Assembly (NCBI GenBank): GCA_016197205.1
Contig: JACPWG010000127.1
Coordinates: forward strand, 1 to 51,897
DNA length: 51,897 nucleotides
Direction of reading: 5' to 3'
From: Planctomycetota bacterium
GTDB taxonomy: Bacteria; Planctomycetota; MHYJ01; WSZJ01; JACPWG01
Shown here: in pieces, positions 27,350-36,247 of the stretch
How positions within the stretch are numbered: the first letter of the stretch is position 1
Layout: each line of letters starts with the position of its first letter
Program-made: the position numbers and the translations under genes
The notes under the pieces: model-generated
The model's input: only the letters and a program-made list of their open reading frames with translations
The model's database searches: none
What the model was told of the DNA's origin: nothing

Positions 27350-29868
27350 GCCGGAAGAAGCGCGTGGCCGCCGAGGGCGCCTCGCCTTCGGAGCGGGCGG
27401 AGTCCGAGCCTGCCGCACCCGCCCCCTCGGCGGCGACCGCGGATGGGGAGGACACGGGCAACCTGCTGGAACCCGGGCTGTCCCTCCTCGCGCTCGCGCT
27501 GGTGAGCGCCCAGGTCTGCGCCCGGGTGATGTTGAATTCCGACTCCGTGGGTTTCGGCGCCAATCTCTGCTTGTCGCTCCTGCTCTGGATCCCCGTCCTC
27601 TTGATCGGCTTCGCGGGTCCGTTGTTGGGAGGGCGGTTTCGCCGGTCGCTTCCGCGGGGAGCGGCGACCGCGGCCGCGCTCGCCTTCGCCTGCCTCTCCG
27701 CGGCGTCGCCGCTCCACGCGTCCTCCGGGTACGCGGCGGTGAGCCTGGCGGTGCCGTGGGTCACGCAGGTGGCGCTCTTCTTTCTGATCGCCTCGCTCGG
27801 CCACGCGCCGCGGCGCGCGCGGCTCGTGCTGGTCGCGTTGCTCTCCACGGCGACCGCGCTGGCAGGGCTCGGTCTGCACCAGTATTTCGTGGGCTTCGCG
27901 GCGTTGCGCGAGGCGGTGGCCGCGGATGCGCGATTGGTGAGCGTGGCCCAACCGCTCCTCTACGAATTCTACGCGCGGCTGATGACCGACCAGCCGTTCT
28001 CGACCTTTCTCACGTCGAACTCGCTCGCCGGTTTCTTGTGCATGGTGTTTCCGATCCTCCTCGGGTGGATGGTGGACGGGCTGCGCGGCCGGGAGCGAGT
28101 CGGCTTCGGACGCTTCGTGCTTTCCGTGATCCCGCTGCTCGTGGTCGGCGGGGCGCTGGGGCTGACGCAGTCGAAGGGAGGGATCCTGGCCACGGGCGTC
28201 GGGCTTGGGGTGCTCCTGCTCGTGGGGGGCTGGGGCGGGATGACGTGGGCGCGGCGCGGTACGCTGCTCGCGGTCGCCCTCGCGGGGCTCGCGCTCCCGA
28301 GCCTGCAGGCGTGCGGCGTCGGGCGAGCGGCGGCCTCGGCCTGTGGGGCGGCGGTGGCGGCGCTCGCGGGAGGGATCGCGTGGCGGTCGGGCGGTCGGGC
28401 GGAAAGGCCGCTGGTCGCGGCGGCGGCGGCGGCCGGGGCTGCGAATCTGGCGCTCCTGGCGGCGGGGCTCTTCGATCCGCTGGACCTGAAGCGGGCCGCG
28501 AGCAGCATGGGCTTTCGCGCGGGGTACTGGTTCGGTGCATGGGAGATCTTCCGGCGGAACTGGCTCGTGGGCATCGGCCTCGACGGTTTCGCCGACCAGT
28601 ACGTAACGTACAAGTCCGCGGTCGCGGGGGAGACGCAGCGCGCGCACAACGACTACTTGCAGATCGCGGCGGAGCTTGGGATCGGGGGCTTCCTCGCGTA
28701 CGTGACGTTCTGGGGCGCGTTGCTGGGTGGTGGGATCCGCGGCCTGTGGCGGGAAGGGGGCGGGGCGGCGGCGGCGGCCGGCGTTGCGGGAGCTGCGACG
28801 GCGGAGGCGGACGGAAGTCGCGCGGTGTCCGAACGGGAGGAGAGTTTCCTCGCGGTGGGCGGCGGCTTTGCCGCGGTCTGCCTCGTGGCCCTGTTGACCG
28901 GATGCTTCAACGTCGGGACGGGGGAGTGGCTGTTCTTCGGGCTGCTCGCGCTCTGGGGCGTGACCGCGGTGGCGCTCGGCCTCGGCCGACTCCCTGCGGA
29001 CACGCGCGGGCTGCGCTGCGGGCTCGTGGCGGGGCTCTCGGCCTACGTCGTGCACAGCCTCGTGGACCTGGACGCCTACGTGCTCCAGGTGTCGTGGACG
29101 GCGTGGCTGGCCGCGGGTGCGCTCGTCGCGCTCGATCGCTCGGGGGAGACGAGCCGTCGAGTCGATTGTGCCGTATCGCCGGCCGCGCGGCGCCGGCTGG
29201 GGGTGGGGCTGCTCGTGGCGGCACTGGCGTACGTGGGGCTGGCGATTCCCTGGGCCTCGCGGCTCGTGTCCGCCGACGCGCTGATGGGGCAAGCGCGCGA
29301 CAGCGAAGAGAAGGGGGACCCTTTTTCGGCCGCGGGAGCGCTGGAACGTGCGCGGGAGCTGTCCCCCTCGAATCCCGCGATTCGGCAAGAACTGGCGCGC
29401 GCCTATCATGCGCAGTGCCTTTCCGTCGCGGGGCCGGAGGCGTCGCCGGAGCGGCTGGGGCCGATTTTTCGCGCGTGCAGGACCGCGGCGGAGGGTGCGA
29501 TCGCGCTGGCTCCCGAGAATGCCGGGCTGCACTACACGCGGGGCAGTTTTCTTCACGACCACGCGGGCGTGCTGGAAGGGCAGGCGGCGGCGGGGCAGGA
29601 GCTGGATCGCGCGCAGTTCGGGCGGATGCGAGACGAGGCGTTCAAGGGCGCGTTCGAGTCGTGCCGGGAGGCGGCGCGTCTGTATCCGACGCGGGCGGAG
29701 TACCGGTTCCGGTACGGCGTGCTGCTGGAGAGCTGGGCGCACTCCCCGGCGGCGGCCCGGCGGGAGTTCGCGGACGCGCTTTATTTGAGCGAGATCAATC
29801 CGCTGGGCCGCCTGCGGTTGTCGACCGATGAGCAGGCATATGCGCGGTCGCGGGTGCTGGGGCGATAA
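27346..29868 (+). CDS. O-antigen ligase/polymerase-like membrane protein with helical-repeat C-terminus
   Basis: GTG at 27346 overlaps the previous TGA. The 840-residue protein has a low-complexity head (1-40), then ten or more hydrophobic segments. The Wzy_C/WaaL motif RAHNDYLQIAAELGIGGF is at about 428-445. After the last membrane segments (about 620-640) the C-terminal 200 residues hold TPR-like units (LERARELSPSNPAIRQELA). Members join or polymerise undecaprenyl-linked glycans at the outer face of the cytoplasmic membrane. Together with the WecA-like gene it suggests assembly of a surface polysaccharide. The TAA stop is also the left side of the 3-bp target duplication of the 255-bp element at 29869. 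Confidence 0.8.
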   Translation: MSRKKRVAAEGASPSERAESEPAAPAPSAATADGEDTGNLLEPGLSLLALALVSAQVCARVMLNSDSVGFGANLCLSLLLWIPVLLIGFAGPLLGGRFRRSLPRGAATAAALAFACLSAASPLHASSGYAAVSLAVPWVTQVALFFLIASLGHAPRRARLVLVALLSTATALAGLGLHQYFVGFAALREAVAADARLVSVAQPLLYEFYARLMTDQPFSTFLTSNSLAGFLCMVFPILLGWMVDGLRGRERVGFGRFVLSVIPLLVVGGALGLTQSKGGILATGVGLGVLLLVGGWGGMTWARRGTLLAVALAGLALPSLQACGVGRAAASACGAAVAALAGGIAWRSGGRAERPLVAAAAAAGAANLALLAAGLFDPLDLKRAASSMGFRAGYWFGAWEIFRRNWLVGIGLDGFADQYVTYKSAVAGETQRAHNDYLQIAAELGIGGFLAYVTFWGALLGGGIRGLWREGGGAAAAAGVAGAATAEADGSRAVSEREESFLAVGGGFAAVCLVALLTGCFNVGTGEWLFFGLLALWGVTAVALGLGRLPADTRGLRCGLVAGLSAYVVHSLVDLDAYVLQVSWTAWLAAGALVALDRSGETSRRVDCAVSPAARRRLGVGLLVAALAYVGLAIPWASRLVSADALMGQARDSEEKGDPFSAAGALERARELSPSNPAIRQELARAYHAQCLSVAGPEASPERLGPIFRACRTAAEGAIALAPENAGLHYTRGSFLHDHAGVLEGQAAAGQELDRAQFGRMRDEAFKGAFESCREAARLYPTRAEYRFRYGVLLESWAHSPAAARREFADALYLSEINPLGRLRLSTDEQAYARSRVLGR

Positions 29869-30123
29869 GGTCCCGTAGGAAAATAACTTGCTCGATCGAG
29901 GCGCAGGGGGGCGACAAGAATTCTCAATGCTCAATTTTCAAGACTCAGATAAGGCTCAAGGTTCAATGCTCAACTGCCACCACGGAACGTAGTCCGTGCA
30001 CGGAATCGCGGACTCTGAGCCTTGAACTTTGAGCCTTGCCTGAAAATTGATCATTGAGCCTTGAGCCTTTTCCCGAGGAGCTCCCCGGTTTCCGAGCTGC
30101 ATGAGATGTTTCTTTGCGGTCCC
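29869..30123 (+). mobile_element. 255-bp foldback element, copy 1 (empty-site copy)
   Basis: Terminal inverted repeats are GGTCCCGTAGGAAAATAAC on the left and, reading inward from the right, GGGACCGCAAAGAAAC. The direct TAA at 29866-29868 (the stop codon of the ligase gene) and 30124-30126 fits a 3-bp target duplication. The interior is an imperfect palindrome of CTCAAG/CTTGAG units (TGCTCAATTTTCAAG against its inverted partner). It matches copy 2 at 37732-38153, reversed, over its whole length: both are 255 bp once the nested element and its duplication are removed from copy 2. No protein is encoded. Confidence 0.75.
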
Positions 30124-30126
30124 TAA

Positions 30127-30290
30127 GTACCGCCCCACGGAAGTCGGTGGCCAATAGGCGAAGGCAAGTTTGGCCGCCCGCGAGGCGCGCGAGCGAGGCG
30201 TAGTAGCGGAGAACTACGGCGAGCGAGCGCAACAAAGCGGGCGGCCAAAATCGCCGAGAAAATTGGTCACCCAATTCCGTGGGGCGGTAC
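30127..30290 (+). mobile_element. 164-bp MITE-like element, copy 1
   Basis: Ends are perfect inverted repeats GTACCGCCCCACGG / CCGTGGGGCGGTAC, with a looser match extending further in. It is flanked by direct TAA at 30124-30126 and 30291-30293. The interior has a long foldback (TGGCCGCCCGC ... GCGGGCGGCCA). A reversed copy of the same 164-bp length is at 37840-38003. No reading frame is present, so movement would need an enzyme encoded elsewhere. A 3-bp TNA duplication is what the IS1031 group of the IS5 family makes, which suggests a source. Confidence 0.8.
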
Positions 30291-30367
30291 TAAGTGGGAG
30301 CGGGGGCGGCGAGAGGGGGCGGTGTGGTCACCCCGCACTGGGTTGACGAGTTCCAATCACGATTCCT

Positions 30368-30383
30368 GGGGGCCCGGGCCCCC
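30368..30383 (-). terminator. GGGGGCCCGGGCCCCC palindrome after the secreted-protein gene
   Basis: A perfect 16-base palindrome sits 32 bases beyond the stop codon of the minus-strand gene ending at 30416. It can act as a strong stem but has no T-tract, so function as a terminator is uncertain. Confidence 0.4.
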
Positions 30384-30415
30384 GTGCATCGTGTGAGGTC
30401 TTCGTCAACCGGCCA

Positions 30416-31138
30416 CTAGCGATTGATGTCGTTCAGTCGCTCGCTCGCGCTCGGGCTTGTGCTGGTGGTCGTGGTGCTGCTGTCGTTGGAGCCTTCCCGT
30501 TCTCGTCGCTCGGCGTCGGCCTTTTCTTTCACTTCGCGCAGATTGATTTCGCGGGTGGTGTTGAACCCGAGGACCCGGGCCGTGGCGCGGAGCATGGGGT
30601 CGCCGGCGTCGTTCTTGAAGAACTCCAGGCGCCGGATGCCGCCGCTGAGTCCTGCGCTGACCGAGACGCCTTCGATGTTCTCGAGGAGGATCGAGCTGCC
30701 GTTCGCGGTGAGCTTCGCCTTGACCGTTTTGCCGAACTTGATCGTGGCCGAGCCGGTCTTGACCGTCGATTCGGCGGAGTTCGAAATGGTGATGAGATTG
30801 CCGGTCTTGACGATGCGGTCGAGGTTCTGGAGGGAGGCGGAGGTCCCTTCCTCGGCGTCGACGTTCAGGGCGGCGAGAGCGGCCCGGACGTCCGCGCCCG
30901 ACACCTGCGCGTTCGGATAGACGCTCAAGCTCCGGATGACGGCCGCCATGGGGTCTTCGCCGGAGCTGCGCGCGCGTCCGATCGCCTCGACGATCGTGGC
31001 GGAACTGACGGGGGGGACCACGCTCGCGACGGACGGGGCGGACTGGGCAAACGTCTCGGTGCCGGTCACCACGATGAGGACGAGGATCGCCATCCAGCCG
31101 GTGCGGCCACTCGTGCGATTCCACGTGTGTTCGTTCAT
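30416..31138 (-). CDS. Exported hypothetical protein with low-complexity tail
   Basis: Start chosen at the ATG at 31138, preceded by GAGGAG and followed by a signal peptide (MAILVLIVVTGTETFAQ at about 16-32); upstream in-frame codons are rejected. The 240-residue product has a middle beta-rich region with repeated short strands (GNLITISNSAESTVKTG, then KAKLTANGSSILLENIEGV) similar in appearance to adhesin- or lipoprotein-type beta structures. It ends with a charged helix and a Ser/Thr-rich tail (about 220-233). I do not recognise a family. It is monocistronic, with a palindrome after it. Confidence 0.65.
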   Translation of the reverse strand: MNEHTWNRTSGRTGWMAILVLIVVTGTETFAQSAPSVASVVPPVSSATIVEAIGRARSSGEDPMAAVIRSLSVYPNAQVSGADVRAALAALNVDAEEGTSASLQNLDRIVKTGNLITISNSAESTVKTGSATIKFGKTVKAKLTANGSSILLENIEGVSVSAGLSGGIRRLEFFKNDAGDPMLRATARVLGFNTTREINLREVKEKADAERREREGSNDSSTTTTSTSPSASERLNDINR

Positions 31139-31717
31139 CGTCCACTCCTCAGGTCCCGCGGCTATTTCCTCGCCTGGGGATCTTCTGAGGACCGGCGCGG
31201 CTTGCGAGTCGTGTCGGTCCGAGTCCGAACGTTCCGTCCATTCGACATCCATGCGCACGTGCGAAGGAGAGATAGCGCAAGCCTGATGCCGAGCCGGCGG
31301 CAGGGTTCTGTAGGCGAGGTGGTCGAGGGGCGCAGCCTGGGCGGGGCACGAGTCGAAGTCGCAACGTGTTTAAGCTTAAAGTGTTCTGTTCTAATCTCCG
31401 CGCTTGTCGGCCGCTGTTCGTCGAGATGTCCGGTGAATCGGGAGACAAATCGTCGCGGAAGCGAGGCGACGGATCCCTGCGCCACATCCGAAGAATTGGA
31501 ATTCGTTTCGGTCGGTAGCGTCGTGAGGAGACGGCGGGCGGGTTGCGTTTCGATTGCCCAACGGTCCGAAGCGGCATGCCAGTCCGAAGCCGACGCCCTG
31601 GGTGATCCGAGCCGGACGATTTCCCACGCACCGCGGGAGGTCGACGAGTGGCAAGGGGATGGAGGGGGGGCGGAAGTAGACATTATGGTGAAGCAGACCT
31701 GATCATCTCGGGCTCCG
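31139..31717. other. Gene-free stretch
   Basis: About 580 bases between two minus-strand genes. No frame has a plausible product. It contains a short A/T-rich block with the 12-base palindrome TTTAAGCTTAAA at 31369-31380, which may be part of a promoter for the gene at 31138 or a regulator site, but no boxes are convincing. Confidence 0.45.
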
Positions 31718-32611
31718 CTACACCTCGACCGTCATAAAATCCTCCGCCGCCGTCGTGTTCGCGAACTCCCGCCGCGCGTCGTCCACCAGCTCGCGCGTGT
31801 CCGTGTAGCGCACGCTGAAGTGCTGCAGCAGGAGCCGCTTCGCGCCGCTCCGCGCGGCGATGCGACCGGCGTCGCGCGCGGTGAGGTGCATGTACTCGTC
31901 CGCCTTGTCGCGGAGGTCGGAGGCGTGCGGCGCCTCGCAGATCAAGAGGTCCGCGTCGGCGGCCAGGCGGTAGCAGTTCTCCGTCAAGAGCGTGTCCGTG
32001 AGGTACGCGACGCGCCGACCGCGCACCGGCACCGTGGCCTCCTCCGGCGTGATTCGCCGCCCGGCCCACTCCACGGCCTGCCCATGCTGTAGCGCTCCCC
32101 AGAGCGGCCCTTGCGGCACGCCCAGCGCCGTCAAGGCCTCGACGTTCATCCGCCGCCGGTCCGCCTCCTGGAAGGCGTAGCCGAGGCACGGCACGCGGTG
32201 CTTCAGCGGCAGCGCCTCGAGGGTGAAATCCGGCCCTCGCTGAAACACGCCTCCCTCGCCGAACTCGCGCACGTCGAGCTGGATGGCGTGGTCGAAGGGG
32301 ACGGCACGCGACCAGAGGGCCAGCCGCTGCGCGGTTTCCTTCGGCCCGAAGATCCGCAGCGTGCCCGGGTATTCGCTCGCGCCGAGAGTGGCGATGAGGC
32401 CCGCCAGGCCGAGGACGTGGTCGCCGTGCCAGTGGCTGAGGAGGACCTGCGTGACCCGCGTGAGCCGCAGGTCCTTGTGGAGGAATTGCCGCTGCGTGCC
32501 CTCGCCGCAGTCGAAGAGAATGCCCTCCGCGCCCCGGGCGAGGAACACGGCCGAAGTGTTCCTCTCCCGGCTGGGCTTCATGCATCCGGTCCCGAGGAAG
32601 GTGATTTCCAT
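31718..32611 (-). CDS. rnz: Ribonuclease Z
   Basis: ATG at 32611; 297 residues, close to the usual length. The metallo-beta-lactamase motif HxHxDH is His60, His62, Asp64, His65 in SHWHGDHVLGL, with GTGC near the start, FDCGEGTQRQ, YLTDT and LLQHFSVRY toward the end, all features of RNase Z. It cuts the 3' trailer of tRNA precursors. Its start lies 34 bases inside the response-regulator gene, so translation is probably coupled to a four-gene signalling operon. That link is unusual for a housekeeping RNase and is the main oddity here. The frame itself is intact. Confidence 0.92.
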   Translation of the reverse strand: MEITFLGTGCMKPSRERNTSAVFLARGAEGILFDCGEGTQRQFLHKDLRLTRVTQVLLSHWHGDHVLGLAGLIATLGASEYPGTLRIFGPKETAQRLALWSRAVPFDHAIQLDVREFGEGGVFQRGPDFTLEALPLKHRVPCLGYAFQEADRRRMNVEALTALGVPQGPLWGALQHGQAVEWAGRRITPEEATVPVRGRRVAYLTDTLLTENCYRLAADADLLICEAPHASDLRDKADEYMHLTARDAGRIAARSGAKRLLLQHFSVRYTDTRELVDDARREFANTTAAEDFMTVEV

Positions 32612-32985
32612 GTGCCCTGGCGCAGGAAGTTCGCGACGAGATCCGGGAGGGTCCGCGTGTCGATCGGCTTCGCCACGTACCCGTCACAGCCGGCGTCGTA
32701 CGCGGCGCGCTCGTCGCCGGCCATCGCGTAGGCGGTCAGGGCGACGATTGGAATTGCGCGTGTGGCAGGGTCGGCCTTGAGCCTTCGCGTGAGCTCCAGG
32801 CCGTCCGTGCCCGGGAGCTGGAGGTCCATGAGGATGAGCCGCGGTGGGTACTCCGTCAGGGACTTCAGGGCCTCGCCGGCGCTCGCGGCCGTGCGCACTT
32901 CGTAGCCCTTGACGGAGAGGAGGAACTGGACGAGGCGGAGGTTCGCCGCATTGTCGTCCACGATGAGGATGCTCTCCCCGGACAT
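32578..32985 (-). CDS. Single-domain CheY-like response regulator
   Basis: ATG at 32985 with GGAGAG upstream. The 135-residue protein is a lone receiver: Asp10/Asp11, the phosphoacceptor Asp54 (LMDLQLPG), Thr84 and Lys106 are all present. There is no output domain. It starts 14 bases after the hybrid kinase stop and is probably phosphorylated by it, acting as a diffusible or phosphorelay intermediate. Its 3' end overlaps rnz by 34 bases. Confidence 0.9.
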   Translation of the reverse strand: MSGESILIVDDNAANLRLVQFLLSVKGYEVRTAASAGEALKSLTEYPPRLILMDLQLPGTDGLELTRRLKADPATRAIPIVALTAYAMAGDERAAYDAGCDGYVAKPIDTRTLPDLVANFLRQGTWKSPSSGPDA

Positions 32986-32999
32986 GGAGCGCTCTCCGT

Positions 33000-35390
33000 T
33001 TACGGGAGGGAAGGGCGGGCGCCTCGCGTCGGCGGAGGCTGTACGAAGGCGGCCAGTTCGCGGAGGAGACCGCTCGTGCCCCCGGTCGCCTTGAGGACGA
33101 CGGCCTGGGCGGCGGCCCGGAGTTTCTGTTGCTCGCTCGGCGTGAGGTCTTTGCTGGTCCAGACGAGGACCGGCACGACCCGGCACGCGGGCAGATCCCG
33201 GAAGCGCCGGAGGAACTCGAACCCGTCGATCCCGGGTAGGAGCAGGTCGAGGATGACCGCGGCGAGGCGGGTCCGGGCGGACTCCTCCAATGCCGCCTCC
33301 CCGCTGGGGCAGCAAAGAGGCCGATAGCCGACCTCCTTCAGGGAGACCTCCAGCAGCCTAAGGGAGCCGGGGTCGTCCTCCACGACCAGGACCCAACGGG
33401 GGTCGCGCGCGGGCACCCCCGCGCGCGCGAGGCATGCCAGCAGGTCTTGAGGTCGGATCGGCTTGACCAGGTAGTCCTGGATGGAGAAGCCGGCCGCAGC
33501 CGTCTGCTCCGCCACGACGGTCACGACGATGATCGGGACTTCGCGATTGGGCCCCTCGGCGCGAAGGGCCCGGAGCACGTCCCAGCCCGCCATGTCGGGG
33601 AGGATGAGATCGAGGAGGACGGCGTGAAACAGGCGTTGCCGGGAGAGGGTGATCGCCTCGGCTCCCGTGGTGCGGGACTCGACCTGGTAGCCGGCATCCA
33701 GCAGGGTTCTTCGAAGCACGCTGAGGTCCTGCGGCTCGTCTTCGACCACGAGCACCCAGGGTCCCTCCGCGCGGGACGGACTTTCGTCGCTCGCGGGCGG
33801 CGGGGAGAGAGCCGGGGCGTCGGGCGCCGCAGGGAGCGGCTGGGGCGCGCTCGAGGCGGCGGGAGGAGGGGGCGCGACGGGGGCGGTCACGACCGCGAGC
33901 CGGGGGAGGACGGCGAAAAAGATGCTGCCCTGGCCGCGGATGCTGCGGGCGCCGACGCGTCCGCCCTGGGCCTCCACGATGCGACGGGTGAGCGCGAGGC
34001 CGAGCCCGGTCCCGGGAAACTTCTTGGCCGCCCCCGCGTCGAGCTGGTGGAATTCGGAGAAAAGGTGGGGCAGCTCCTCCGAAAGGATCCCGATTCCCGT
34101 GTCCTCCACTTCCACCCGAAAGTGCTCCGGGCCTTCGCAGGCCACGCGGATGGTGACGCGCCCGCCGTCCGGCGTGAACTTGAGGGCATTGGACAGGAAG
34201 TTGTAGAGGACCTGTTTGAGCTTGGCGGGATCGACGGTGACCGTTTCCAGCCTCGGGTCGATCGTCGTGTGGATGGGCACGTCCTTCGGAGCGGCGAGGG
34301 GACGGAGGATGTCCGTGACTTCCCGCACCAGGCGTTCGACCACGACAGGCTCCGGCCGAAACTCCATCTTCCCGGCCTCGACCTTGGAGAGATCGAGCAC
34401 GTCGTTGATAAGCTGCAGGAGGTGGCGGGAGCTGCTCAGGATGTACCGCAGGAACTCCGCCTGTTCCGGGGAGCCGGGCGAAACGACCCCGTCGCACATC
34501 AATTGTGCGAAGCCGATCACGGCGTTCAGCGGGGTGCGGAGCTCGTGGGACATGTTGGCCAGAAACTCGCTCTTCATGCGATTGGCGGCCTCGACCTGGC
34601 GGTTCTGCTCCCGAAGCTGCGCCTCGCGTCGGAGCAGCTCCTGTTCGACGACTTTCCGCTCCGTGATGTCATGCAGGATGCCCGAAAAGAAAATGTCCTC
34701 ACCGGCGCTCCAGGTGGCCAACGAGACCTCGACCGGAAACTCGCCTCCATCTTTGCGACGTCCGACCAATTCGACGGTCTTCCCGATCACATGGGCCTGG
34801 CCGGTGGCGAGGAAGCGGGCGAGGCCGGCGTGGTGGGCCTCCGCGAACCGAGCGGGCATGAGCCGCGTGAGCGGCCCGCCGAGGACTTCGTGAGCCGCGT
34901 AGCCGAAAATTCGTTCCGCGGCGGCGTTGAAGAAGGTCACTCGGCTTTGCCGGTCCGAGACGACGATGGCGGCGGTCGCGCTGGCGGCGACGGCGCGGAA
35001 CTTCGCTTCCCCCGCCTCGAGGCCGCGGATGGTGGCGGTCAACGCCTCGTTGCGCACGGCGAGCTCGGCGTAGATCTTCGCGAGGCGCGTCTGCTGTTCC
35101 CACAGGGAGTGCTCGAGACGACGGGCTTCGGTCACCTCGCGAAGGGAGAGCAGCCGACCGACGGGGAGGGGGGCGATGGCGAGCTCGAAAACCCGTCCCC
35201 CCAGCTCCAGCGGCTCGTGGCCCTGCGCCGCCGACGCAAGCCATGGGGCATGTGCGCCGGCGTCGAGGCCGGTCGTATCCCGGAACGCCTGGGAAACGAT
35301 GGAGAGCGTGCCGTCCGGGCCCTCGAAGGCGAAAGGGAAGCGGAGCTCTCTGAGGAGGCTCTCCAGCGCCGTCCGTGCTTCAAGACCCAT
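33000..35390 (-). CDS. Hybrid sensor histidine kinase, PAS-HisKA-HATPase-REC-REC
   Basis: ATG at 35390 (MGLEAR). The 796-residue cytoplasmic protein has an N-terminal sensor-like part (1-120), a PAS domain (about 130-250, SRVTFFNAAAERIFGY), a HisKA box with SHELRTPLNAVIGF, and a HATPase domain with NFLSNALKF, DTGIGI and GTGLGLALTR. Two receivers with LDLILPDM and LDLLLPGI follow a Pro/Ala linker. The order and the receiver sequences match the other hybrid kinase at 19112-21337, so they are probable paralogues. It overlaps the upstream GAF-like gene by 11 bases and is followed by a lone receiver, forming one signalling unit. No membrane segments are seen. The signal is unknown. Confidence 0.9.
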   Translation of the reverse strand: MGLEARTALESLLRELRFPFAFEGPDGTLSIVSQAFRDTTGLDAGAHAPWLASAAQGHEPLELGGRVFELAIAPLPVGRLLSLREVTEARRLEHSLWEQQTRLAKIYAELAVRNEALTATIRGLEAGEAKFRAVAASATAAIVVSDRQSRVTFFNAAAERIFGYAAHEVLGGPLTRLMPARFAEAHHAGLARFLATGQAHVIGKTVELVGRRKDGGEFPVEVSLATWSAGEDIFFSGILHDITERKVVEQELLRREAQLREQNRQVEAANRMKSEFLANMSHELRTPLNAVIGFAQLMCDGVVSPGSPEQAEFLRYILSSSRHLLQLINDVLDLSKVEAGKMEFRPEPVVVERLVREVTDILRPLAAPKDVPIHTTIDPRLETVTVDPAKLKQVLYNFLSNALKFTPDGGRVTIRVACEGPEHFRVEVEDTGIGILSEELPHLFSEFHQLDAGAAKKFPGTGLGLALTRRIVEAQGGRVGARSIRGQGSIFFAVLPRLAVVTAPVAPPPPAASSAPQPLPAAPDAPALSPPPASDESPSRAEGPWVLVVEDEPQDLSVLRRTLLDAGYQVESRTTGAEAITLSRQRLFHAVLLDLILPDMAGWDVLRALRAEGPNREVPIIVVTVVAEQTAAAGFSIQDYLVKPIRPQDLLACLARAGVPARDPRWVLVVEDDPGSLRLLEVSLKEVGYRPLCCPSGEAALEESARTRLAAVILDLLLPGIDGFEFLRRFRDLPACRVVPVLVWTSKDLTPSEQQKLRAAAQAVVLKATGGTSGLLRELAAFVQPPPTRGARPSLP

Positions 35391-36102
35391 GGAGCGCCTT
35401 CCGGCGGTAAAGCGACTGTACGAGGTGCCAAAAAGAAGGCATGAGCGGGAGGAGGGGAATGGCCGCCTCGTAGGGGACGCGATGACGGGTGAACCCGATC
35501 CAGATCGACACTGCGCCGTCCGGGAGCATGGTCCCGCACCCGACCACGGAACGCACGCCGCGGGGCTTGACGAATTCCTCCTGCGCCGGGACGTACGGGC
35601 TGCCCAACGCATCGGCGACATGGAAAAGGCCGAAAGCGCCCGTGACGCCCTCGAAGCGCGCGCCGCTGTCCGTTCGCAGGACGACGTCCAGGTTGAAACC
35701 GATTTGCTGGAAGCAGCGGGCCAACATCGGGGCGGAGTCCACCGTTTTCCGATCGAGCAGGATCGCCCGATGGCCGGCGGAGCGTCGCGGGTCGCGCCAT
35801 TCGGGAAGGGCGCCGTAGCTCCCCAGGAGGGCCAGGAAGGTGTGCTGGGGCGTTGCGGCCGCGCCGAGCTTCTCGCGCACGGAGCGGAGGCACTCCTCCT
35901 CCAACGCGGAGCCCGGGAGGGACAGGAAGACGCGATTCAGGACCAGGCTGGATTCGCCGTCCTCCGGCCGACGGCACGCGTAGTGGAGCTCCCGACACAG
36001 GAACGTGCACGCCTGTTCCACCGTACGGCAGGCGGAGAGGGACCGCGCCATCCGGCGCAACTCTTCCTCGGGCTCCCCGACCCTGAGCGCCGACAAGTCC
36101 AT
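35380..36102 (-). CDS. GAF-like sensor protein of the kinase operon
   Basis: ATG at 36102 with GAGGAGG upstream. The 240-residue protein begins with a short helix (MARSLSACRTVEQACTFL) typical of GAF-domain N-termini, then an alpha/beta region with ALLGSYGALPEWRDPRR and a GVRSVVGCGTMLPDGAVSIW strand. No kinase or output domain and no membrane segment are seen. It overlaps the hybrid kinase gene by 11 bases, so it may sense a ligand or redox state and pass it to the kinase. The GAF assignment rests on pattern only. Confidence 0.5.
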   Translation of the reverse strand: MDLSALRVGEPEEELRRMARSLSACRTVEQACTFLCRELHYACRRPEDGESSLVLNRVFLSLPGSALEEECLRSVREKLGAAATPQHTFLALLGSYGALPEWRDPRRSAGHRAILLDRKTVDSAPMLARCFQQIGFNLDVVLRTDSGARFEGVTGAFGLFHVADALGSPYVPAQEEFVKPRGVRSVVGCGTMLPDGAVSIWIGFTRHRVPYEAAIPLLPLMPSFWHLVQSLYRRKALHGS

Positions 36103-36120
36103 GCTGCCTCCTCGGACCCT

Positions 36121-36150
36121 ACATTACCTTGCCGAAGAGTGGACGGTCAA
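36121..36150 (-). promoter_or_regulatory. Candidate promoter of the GAF-kinase-regulator-rnz operon
   Basis: On the minus strand TTGACC (36150-36145) and TAATGT (36126-36121) are separated by 18 bases, with the first box matching the consensus at 5 of 6 positions and the second weakly. The start codon would be about 12 bases after the predicted transcription start. Confidence 0.3.
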
Positions 36151-36247
36151 GGGCTATGCGGCGGCCGAAGCGCGGGAGAGGTGCAGGCCGCGCAAGGCGC
36201 CCCACGCACCCCGGAGGCGCCGGACACCGTCCGATGCGGGGCAGTAC

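Noticed and set aside
31369..31380. TTTAAGCTTAAA palindrome as an operator
   Set aside because: A single short palindrome without neighbouring boxes is not enough evidence.
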